Assembly (NCBI GenBank): GCA_021442885.1
Contig: JABUVA010000045.1
Location: 1 to 5,566, forward strand
Length of the DNA stretch: 5,566 nucleotides
DNA from: Methanobrevibacter sp.
GTDB lineage: Archaea; Methanobacteriota; Methanobacteria; Methanobacteriales; Methanobacteriaceae
Reading direction: 5' to 3'
Shown here: in pieces, positions 1 to 4,440 of the stretch
Layout of the letters: the number at the start of each line of letters is the position of its first letter
Numbering within the stretch: position 1 is the stretch's first letter
Position numbers and translations under genes: made by a program
The notes under the pieces: generated by a model
Told to the model about the DNA's origin: nothing
The model's database searches: none
The model's input: only the letters and a program-made list of their open reading frames with translations

Positions 1-238
1 GATAGGCATGAGAAAAAACGTATTCGAAGAAAGATATGAAAAAGGAAGAGAAGATGGAAGAGAAGAAGGATATAAATCAGGAAAAGAAGATGGAAAAGAA
101 GAAGGAATAGAAGAAGGATATGAAAAAGGAAAAGAAGATGTTGCAAAAACCCTATTAGAAAAGGGGACTGATCCAAAAGAAGTATCAAAAATAACAAAAC
201 TACCTTTAAAAACAATACAAGTACTAATGACAAAATAA
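1..238 (+). CDS. C-terminal part of a probable Rpn/PD-(D/E)XK-type nuclease ('putative transposase'), 5' end outside window
   Basis: The reading frame is open from the first base to TAA at 236-238. An ATG at 8 would give 76 residues, but the frame stays open upstream of it and no ribosome site can be judged, so I treat this as the end of a larger gene. Counting from that ATG, residues 11-42 are eight consecutive four-residue units of the form [E/K]-x-G-x, highly charged and probably helical. Residues 45-76 form a short helical tail around the words LLEKGTDPKEVSKITKLPL. This charged repeat followed by an 'L..G.d...ISKiTgL' helix pair is the usual C-terminus of Rpn-family recombination-promoting nucleases, widespread in low-GC microbes. 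The catalytic nuclease domain would lie off the left edge, so family membership rests only on the tail. Eight of nine glycine codons are GGA, whereas the deaminase gene mostly uses GGT; the repeat itself may explain this. It could also be a remnant or a stand-alone small protein. Confidence 0.6.
   Translation, partial: IGMRKNVFEERYEKGREDGREEGYKSGKEDGKEEGIEEGYEKGKEDVAKTLLEKGTDPKEVSKITKLPLKTIQVLMTK
38..133 (+). repeat. Coding tandem repeat, eight 12-bp units ([E/K]xGx tetrads)
   Basis: Ninety-six bases encode eight four-residue units, each with glycine at its third position, always encoded GGA: EKGR, EDGR, EEGY, KSGK, EDGK, EEGI, EEGY, EKGK. A higher-order 48-bp period is visible: bases 62-92 and 110-140 encode EEGYKSGKED and EEGYEKGKED. 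The array is almost pure purine on the coding strand. It looks like expansion of a 12-bp unit within the gene rather than an intergenic repeat. Confidence 0.85.
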
Positions 239-250
239 AAATCATTATAC

Positions 251-262
251 TTTTATTTTTTT
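251..262 (+). terminator. Oligo-T terminator candidate after the Rpn-like gene
   Basis: A TTTTA run followed by seven T lies 12 bases past the stop codon at 236-238. Archaeal intrinsic termination needs little more than a non-template T tract, so the position fits. In DNA this AT-rich such tracts are common, hence moderate confidence. Confidence 0.4.
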
Positions 263-279
263 AAAAATCAATTAAAGAA

Positions 280-317
280 TTAATAAAATCCAAAATAATG
301 ATCTTTAATTTTATTAA
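280..317. terminator. AT-only inverted repeat in the convergent spacer, possible bidirectional terminator
   Basis: TTAATAAAAT (280-289) and its exact complement ATTTTATTAA (308-317) are separated by 18 bases in the 122-bp gap between two convergent genes. On the + strand a run of seven T follows at 328-334. The arms contain no G or C, so the predicted hairpin is weak and could be chance in such AT-rich sequence. Nothing else is evident in 239-360. Confidence 0.3.
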
Positions 318-360
318 ATCCTTTATCTTTTTTTATTGTTCTATTTTAATTTTTAAATTT

Positions 361-1290
361 TTAACTTTTATTACTATTTTTTATCAATGTTTTTAAAATT
401 GCCATTCTTACAGGAACAGCATTAAAAGCCTGTATGAAATATTTATTATATTTTGTATTGTCAACATCTTCTGAAATTTCATCAATTCTTGGAAGTGGAT
501 GCATTACTATTAAATCTTTTCCATTAATTAGATCTTTATTAATAACATATGCTCCTTTTATTTTAAGATAATCATCAATATCTCCAAATCTTTCTCTTTG
601 GATTCTAGTAACATATAGGACATTAACATCATCTATAATGTCTTCAATATTACTTACTTCCTCATACTCAACATCAGTTTTATTTAAATCATGAAGAATT
701 TCAGGAGGTATTCTTAAATCATCTGGAGATACAAAATATATTTTAACATCTTTAAATAATGCTAATGCATTTGATAGAGAATGAACAGTACGACCATATT
801 TTAAATCTCCTATTAAAGCTATTTTTATACCATCAATTGATCCAATTTCTTTTTTAATTGTATATAAATCTAATAATGTTTGAGTTGGATGTTGACCTGC
901 TCCATCACCAGCATTTATTACAGGAACATCTACAACATCAGATATGAATTTAGATACACCTTCAAGTTCATGACGTATAACCAACACATCACTATAGGCT
1001 TCAAACATTTTTGCAGTATCAGCTATACTTTCACCTTTTGATACAGAACTGCTTCCACTACTTGAAAATCCTATACATTCTCCTCCAAGGCGTTTCATTG
1101 ATGTTTCAAAGGATAATCTTGTTCTTGTTGATGGTTCAAAAAACATACATCCTAATATTTTTCCCTTTAAATCATCACTAAGTTCTTTTGATTTTGCTAT
1201 ATCTTCTAACTTTTCTGCTTCATTTAGAATATATTCAATATCTGACCTTTCAAAATCTTTTATTGAAATAATATTTTTTAATTTTAAAAT
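361..1290 (-). CDS. pyrB: Aspartate carbamoyltransferase catalytic chain, probable ATT start
   Basis: Catalyses carbamoyl phosphate + L-aspartate to N-carbamoyl-aspartate, the committed step of pyrimidine synthesis, as a cytoplasmic trimer. Numbered from the ATT at 1288-1290, the protein has 309 residues, normal for the family. The carbamoyl-phosphate loop STRTR is at 54-58, the SKGE loop at 84-87 (Ser and Lys reach into the neighbouring active site), RH at 106-107, HPTQT at 134-138, GRTVHS with Arg167, RIQRER with Arg229, and HPLPR at 264-268. The first ATG in frame (1144-1146) would start at residue 49, removing the first strand and helix of the carbamoyl-phosphate domain. Upstream of it the frame still reads like an ATCase N-terminus ([20 protein letters not shown]), with no ATG, GTG or TTG before the stop at 1309-1311. 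A strong ribosome site at 1294-1300 points to ATT. It is last in the hisG cluster, 11 bp after the flavodoxin-like gene. No pyrI regulatory-chain gene is present in the window. Function is near certain; the start is inferred. Confidence 0.93.
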   Translation of the reverse strand: MLKLKNIISIKDFERSDIEYILNEAEKLEDIAKSKELSDDLKGKILGCMFFEPSTRTRLSFETSMKRLGGECIGFSSSGSSSVSKGESIADTAKMFEAYSDVLVIRHELEGVSKFISDVVDVPVINAGDGAGQHPTQTLLDLYTIKKEIGSIDGIKIALIGDLKYGRTVHSLSNALALFKDVKIYFVSPDDLRIPPEILHDLNKTDVEYEEVSNIEDIIDDVNVLYVTRIQRERFGDIDDYLKIKGAYVINKDLINGKDLIVMHPLPRIDEISEDVDNTKYNKYFIQAFNAVPVRMAILKTLIKNSNKS

Positions 1291-1293
1291 ATT

Positions 1294-1303
1294 ATCACCT
1301 TTT
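1294..1303 (-). promoter_or_regulatory. Shine-Dalgarno site that fixes the pyrB start
   Basis: On the minus strand this reads AAAAGGTGAT. AGGTGAT can pair over seven bases with the archaeal 16S 3' end (AUCACCU). It overlaps the TAA stop codon of the upstream flavodoxin-like gene (1302-1304) and leaves four bases between GGTGA and the in-frame ATT at 1288-1290. No other plausible start lies within range. The histone gene in this window has GAGGTGA six bases before ATG, showing that this motif is the working ribosome site here. Confidence 0.75.
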
Positions 1304-1772
1304 AAATTCTATTGTCAATTATTTTATTTATATTATTTGCAATTTTATCTATTTTCTCTAAATCTAATATTCTAATAGCTTTATCCTTTTTCTTATAATT
1401 TTTAAAACTATTATCTTTTTCAAATTCTATTTCAACTGTTGATTTAAGTAAAGATGTATTAACTAAACTTTCTGAAAATGCTTTATTATATTTTTTTTCT
1501 GTATTTTCACAGTCTTCACAAATTAAAATCAAAGCTTTTGGTTTTTCGGTTAATGTTTTTAAGTTTTTTGAAATATATCTTTTTATAGCTCCTTGAACTT
1601 TTCCATTAATAATAGAAACTACTAAAATTACATAGTTATATTTTAAAAGGCAATCTGTTTTTGCTTGTTCAATAGCTATTAATTTTGTTTCGCTATTGAT
1701 TTTATTTGAAAGCAATTCTGATGTTTTTTTAGTTGCTTTTATTTTTGTTGAATATATTATTGCGATTTTCAT
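1302..1772 (-). CDS. Small flavodoxin-like protein (HemG/flavodoxin_5-type fold), function unknown
   Basis: The product has 156 residues. The N-terminus [17 protein letters not shown] is a first beta strand followed by the phosphate-loop position of flavodoxins. Residues 46-69 ([23 protein letters not shown] region) match the central strand and second loop of the flavodoxin_5 family, which includes bacterial HemG protoporphyrinogen oxidase. Residues 76-84 are another hydrophobic strand, and the C-terminal third is lysine-rich and helical. By family it would bind FMN and carry electrons, but the usual loop glycine is lysine (K12), while T14 and G58 remain. C85 and C88 form a CxxC where the third FMN loop would be expected. 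No signal peptide or membrane segment. ATG at 1770-1772 lies five bases after the hisG stop, with no good Shine-Dalgarno, suggesting translation coupled to hisG. It probably shares the hisG-pyrB transcript, but nothing ties its role to either pathway. Fold assignment is fairly good; cofactor and substrate are unknown. Confidence 0.7.
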   Translation of the reverse strand: MKIAIIYSTKIKATKKTSELLSNKINSETKLIAIEQAKTDCLLKYNYVILVVSIINGKVQGAIKRYISKNLKTLTEKPKALILICEDCENTEKKYNKAFSESLVNTSLLKSTVEIEFEKDNSFKNYKKKDKAIRILDLEKIDKIANNINKIIDNRI

Positions 1773-1777
1773 AATTT

Positions 1778-2638
1778 CTAAATTATTCTTTCTATTGGCA
1801 TAACAAGAATATCTTTTGCTCCAGCATTTCTTAGGTCATTAACTAAATTAAAAACTTCATCTTCATCTACTACAGCTTGAACAGCTACAGTTTCCTTTTC
1901 TGATAGAACTTCGGATATTGTAGGTCCACTCATAGATGGCATAACATTTTTTACAGCTTCAAGATTTACACTCTCTACATTCATCATTACAAGTTTTTTT
2001 CTTTCAGCTTCTATTACACCTTTAATACTTGTAGCTATTGATTCTATTAGACTATTTTTTTCTTTAAAGTTTTCATGATTAGCTATTAGTTTAATTGAAC
2101 TTTTAAGTATTACATCTATTATTTTAAGATGATTCATTTTTAGTGTGGTTCCAGTACTTGTAAGATCAGTAATTAAATCAGCAACACCTATAAATGGTGC
2201 AATTTCAGTTGATCCACTTAATGTTACTATTTTTAAATCTAAATTATTGTTTTTAAAATATTTTTCAGTTAAAACAGGAAACTCTGTAGCTACTATCATA
2301 TCTGAATTAACATCTTCTATAGAGTTTATGTTAGATTCTTCAGGTGATGCTAATACTAATTCTGTTTGACCAAAATTTAAATCAACAAGTTCTTTAACAT
2401 TAGCTTCAGATTCTTTAATTAAGTCAACACCTGTTATTCCCATATCAACAATTCCTTCTTCTACAAATTCAGGAATATCTGAAGCACGAGCGAACATTAT
2501 GTCTATATTTTTATTATATGTTGCTGAAATTAGTTTTCTATTACTATTATCTTTTAATCCTAATCCAGCTTTCTCTAAGATTTCTATTGAAGGATTACTT
2601 ATTCTTCCTTTTGATGGAACAGCAATTTTTACTTTCAT
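1778..2638 (-). CDS. hisG: ATP phosphoribosyltransferase, long form
   Basis: Catalyses ATP + PRPP to phosphoribosyl-ATP, the first and feedback-controlled step of histidine synthesis. The 286 residues match the long HisG form, which has its own C-terminal ACT-like regulatory domain and does not need HisZ. Visible motifs are PSKGR at 8-12, RASDIPEFVEEGIVDMGITG at 51-70, SGSTEIAPFIGVADLI at 141-156 and the PRPP loop DLTSTGTTL at 158-166. The regulatory domain runs from about 215 to the end and finishes in the typical 'GA.dILVMPIE.I'. ATG at 2636-2638 is supported by the MKVKIAVPSKGR N-terminus and by AAGGA at 2648-2652, which sits further upstream than usual but in register with the 16S tail. 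First gene of a minus-strand cluster with the flavodoxin-like gene (5-bp gap) and pyrB. The sequence shows no histidine-rich leader peptide or attenuator, so control is presumably allosteric plus the promoter in the divergent gap. Confidence 0.95.
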   Translation of the reverse strand: MKVKIAVPSKGRISNPSIEILEKAGLGLKDNSNRKLISATYNKNIDIMFARASDIPEFVEEGIVDMGITGVDLIKESEANVKELVDLNFGQTELVLASPEESNINSIEDVNSDMIVATEFPVLTEKYFKNNNLDLKIVTLSGSTEIAPFIGVADLITDLTSTGTTLKMNHLKIIDVILKSSIKLIANHENFKEKNSLIESIATSIKGVIEAERKKLVMMNVESVNLEAVKNVMPSMSGPTISEVLSEKETVAVQAVVDEDEVFNLVNDLRNAGAKDILVMPIERII

Positions 2639-2694
2639 ATAAAATCTTCCTTATACTTGTTTAATATTATGATTATTATTAATTTTAATCTTTA

Positions 2695-2709
2695 TTAAAT
2701 AAATTTTTT
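2695..2709 (-). promoter_or_regulatory. Candidate TATA/BRE element for the hisG operon
   Basis: The minus strand reads A-rich BRE-like sequence (2704-2709) followed by TTTATTTAA (2703-2695). A start site about 26 bases downstream would be near 2673, giving a leader of roughly 35 bases to the hisG ATG. The region is so AT-rich that other TATA-like words exist nearby, so this is a best guess. Confidence 0.35.
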
Positions 2710-2747
2710 ATTAATTTTATTATTTAATTGTATTTTATTAGAATTTA

Positions 2748-2764
2748 GGGAAAATATTTAAATA
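2748..2764 (+). promoter_or_regulatory. Candidate BRE/TATA promoter for the histone gene
   Basis: GGGAAAA (2748-2754) directly precedes TATTTAAATA (2755-2764), matching the order of an archaeal TFB-recognition element and TATA box. A start site 25 or so bases downstream falls near 2785-2790, leaving a leader of about 50 bases that contains GAGGTGA at 2825-2831. A second TATA-like word (TTATAAATT, about 2775-2783) is an alternative. Confidence 0.4.
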
Positions 2765-2837
2765 ATAATAGTTATTATAAATTTATTTGACTTATGATTT
2801 TTATAATCTAAGTTAAATAAATATGAGGTGAATATAT

Positions 2838-3044
2838 ATGGGAGAAATTCCAAAAGCTCCAATTGCTAGAATCATGAAACAATCTGGTGCTGAAAGAGTA
2901 AGTGAAGATGCTAAAGATGCTGTCACTAACTATTTAGAAGAAGTTGTTCGTGATATTACTGTTGAAGCTAATAAAGTTGCTAAAATAGCAAAACGTAAAA
3001 CTATAAAAGAAGAAGATATTGAGTTAGCTATTAAAAACCTCTAA
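2838..3044 (+). CDS. Archaeal histone (HMf/HMt-type nucleosome protein)
   Basis: A 68-residue single histone fold without tails, which dimerises and wraps DNA. It aligns without gaps to HMfB with numbering shifted by one. The DNA contacts R11, R20, K54 and T55 are kept (R10, R19, K53, T54 in HMfB). G17, equivalent to HMfB G16 needed for close stacking of dimers, is also kept. Two differences stand out. K52 replaces G51 in the DNA-binding loop, giving KIAKRKT. I50 replaces H49, the histidine that in model histones contacts D59 across the dimer-dimer interface; the partner aspartate is present as D60. The C-terminus stops at AIKNL without the terminal basic residues of HMfB. GAGGTGA at 2825-2831, six bases before ATG, makes the start firm. 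It is transcribed divergently from hisG and followed by a long T-rich tract. Genomes of this order usually carry several histone paralogs; which one this is cannot be told here. Confidence 0.97.
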   Translation: MGEIPKAPIARIMKQSGAERVSEDAKDAVTNYLEEVVRDITVEANKVAKIAKRKTIKEEDIELAIKNL

Positions 3045-3047
3045 ATA

Positions 3048-3073
3048 TTTTCTTTTCTTTTTTTTTATTTTTT
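3048..3073 (+). terminator. Long T-rich terminator behind the histone gene
   Basis: Starting three bases after the histone stop codon, 23 of 26 bases are T, including runs of nine (3058-3066) and six (3068-3073). This fits an archaeal oligo-T terminator for a short, highly expressed transcript. Its right end overlaps the TATA-like word of the next gene. Confidence 0.6.
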
Positions 3074-3078
3074 ATAAA
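3071..3078 (+). promoter_or_regulatory. Candidate TATA box for the deaminase gene
   Basis: TTTATAAA is centred about 27 bases before the A of the deaminase ATG at 3102. With normal archaeal spacing, transcription would start at or within a few bases of the start codon, giving a leaderless or nearly leaderless mRNA. A poor Shine-Dalgarno-like GGATGTG (3090-3096) would then be outside the message or at its very edge. Readthrough from the histone gene is the alternative. Confidence 0.4.
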
Positions 3079-3101
3079 CTTATTTTTTCGGATGTGTTAT
3101 A

Positions 3102-4421
3102 ATGACAAACACTATTTTAATTAAAAATTCTACTATTTTAAATCCAAATGTTAATGATTGTGAAAGATATATTGCTTCTGTTTTAATTAAAGATGATCTT
3201 ATTGCTGAGATTGGAGATAATATAAGTGAAGATAATGTTGATAAAGTTATTGATGGTGAAGGTAAAATTTTAATGCCAGGTTTAATCAATACTCATACAC
3301 ACCTTTCTATGACACTTTTTAGAGGGTTTGCTGATGATTATAGCTTAGATACTTGGTTAAATGATTATATATTTCCTATTGAAGCTCATTTAAATGAATA
3401 TTTCTGTTATATAGGTGCTTTACTTGGTGCTGTTGAGTTAATAAAATCTGGAACTACTACTTTTTCTGATATGTACTTTTTCATGGAAGATGTTGCAAAA
3501 GCAGTTGATGAAGCAGGTATTAGAGGAGTTTTATCATATGGTATGATAGACTTTGGTATTGAAGAAAAAAGAAATGAAGAAATTACTAAATTTTTAGAAT
3601 TATATAAAAATTGTAATGATGCTGCTGATGGTAGAATTAAAGTATTTTTAGGTCCTCATTCTCCTTATATTGCTTCAAAAGAATTATTAGTTAAATGTAA
3701 AGAGTTAGCTGATGAGCTTAATACTGGAATTCATATACATGTTGGGGAAACTCAAAAAGAGGTTGAAGATGTTTTAGAACAAACTGGTAAAAGACCATTT
3801 GAATATTTAGATGATATTGGATTATTAGGTCCTAATGTTGTTGCTGCACATGCTGTATGGTTATCTGAAGAAGAAATCAATATTATAATGGATAAAGATG
3901 TTAAAATATCTCATAACCCTTGTAGTAATATGAAATTAGCTTCAGGTGTATCTCCTGTTGCTGATATGCTTAATCATGATATTTGTGTAAGTATTGGTAC
4001 TGATGGTGCTTCTTCTAATAATAATTTAGATTTAATTGAAGAGATGAAAACTGCTTCTTTACTTCAAAAAGTTAGTACTCTTGATCCTAGAGCTTTATCT
4101 TCTGAAGAGACTTTAGCTATGGCTACTATTAATGGTGCTCGTGCTTTAGGTCTTGAAGATGAAATTGGTTCTATTGAAGTTGGTAAAAAGGCAGATCTTA
4201 TTTTAGTTGATACTGATGCTGCTAATATGACTCCAGATAGTACTTGTATAAGCTCTAATATTGTTTATGCAGCTAATGGTTCTAATGTAGACACTACTAT
4301 TTGTAATGGTAAAATTTTAATGGAAAATAGGAAATTAACTACATTAGATGAAGAATCAATATTTAAAAAAGCTCGTGAAGCTATTGTTGATCTTAAAGCA
4401 TTAAAAGAACAAAGTGAATAG
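3102..4421 (+). CDS. dadD: 5'-deoxyadenosine / S-adenosylhomocysteine-type deaminase (amidohydrolase)
   Basis: A 439-residue cytoplasmic metal-dependent amidohydrolase of the MtaD/SahD/DadD group. It hydrolyses the 6-amino group of 5'-deoxyadenosine, S-adenosylhomocysteine, methylthioadenosine or adenosine to the inosine analogue plus ammonia. The probable metal ligands are H65 and H67 (NTHTHLSM), H213 (HIHVGE) and D301 (GTDGAS). E94 (FPIE), H186 (GPHSPY) and E216 are expected to bind or act on the nucleoside. HNPCSNMKLASG at 271-282 is the usual family signature. The N-terminal 60 residues and the part from about 355 form the small beta-sandwich found in this superfamily. In methanogens this enzyme is thought to recycle products of radical-SAM enzymes and methyltransferases. 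ATG at 3102 gives the normal MxxxILIKN start; the site GGATGTG before it is weak. It converges on the flavoprotein gene with an 8-bp gap. Family is certain; preferred substrate cannot be read from sequence. Confidence 0.93.
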   Translation: MTNTILIKNSTILNPNVNDCERYIASVLIKDDLIAEIGDNISEDNVDKVIDGEGKILMPGLINTHTHLSMTLFRGFADDYSLDTWLNDYIFPIEAHLNEYFCYIGALLGAVELIKSGTTTFSDMYFFMEDVAKAVDEAGIRGVLSYGMIDFGIEEKRNEEITKFLELYKNCNDAADGRIKVFLGPHSPYIASKELLVKCKELADELNTGIHIHVGETQKEVEDVLEQTGKRPFEYLDDIGLLGPNVVAAHAVWLSEEEINIIMDKDVKISHNPCSNMKLASGVSPVADMLNHDICVSIGTDGASSNNNLDLIEEMKTASLLQKVSTLDPRALSSEETLAMATINGARALGLEDEIGSIEVGKKADLILVDTDAANMTPDSTCISSNIVYAANGSNVDTTICNGKILMENRKLTTLDEESIFKKAREAIVDLKALKEQSE

Positions 4422-4440
4422 ATTATTAATTATCTATTCA
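4415..4440. terminator. Near-palindrome across both stop codons of convergent genes, possible bidirectional terminator
   Basis: TGAATAGAT (4415-4423) and ATCTATTCA (4432-4440) are perfect nine-base complements around an eight-base AT centre that is itself palindromic except for its outer T/T pair. The element contains the deaminase TAG (4419-4421), the 8-bp gap and the TAA of the opposing gene (4430-4432). T-rich sequence follows on the + strand. It may form a hairpin in either transcript or be a protein-binding site; its function is not shown. Confidence 0.45.

Noticed and set aside
38..140. CRISPR-like array
   Set aside because: The 12-bp periodicity is in-frame coding repetition with no unique spacers.
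1..238. Complete small gene starting at ATG 8
   Set aside because: The frame stays open to the window edge and the content is the typical tail of a larger protein; only seven upstream bases are visible, so a start there cannot be supported.
241..302. Inverted repeat ATCATTAT / ATAATGAT
   Set aside because: Only eight bases with a 46-base loop in very AT-rich DNA; likely chance.
361..1146. pyrB starting at the ATG at 1144-1146
   Set aside because: Would remove about 48 residues that clearly match the ATCase N-terminus and has the family's active-site loop only five residues from the start.
1291..1311. GTG overlapping the pyrB Shine-Dalgarno as an alternative start with a frameshift
   Set aside because: It is out of frame, meets a stop after four codons, overlaps the ribosome site itself and has no slippery sequence for a minus-one shift.
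2145..2369. 74-codon plus-strand open frame
   Set aside because: Lies wholly antisense within hisG, resembles no known protein and is a by-product of the hisG reading frame.
3080..3289. 69-codon minus-strand open frame
   Set aside because: Antisense to the deaminase N-terminus and its upstream gap; low-complexity sequence with no ribosome site or homology visible.
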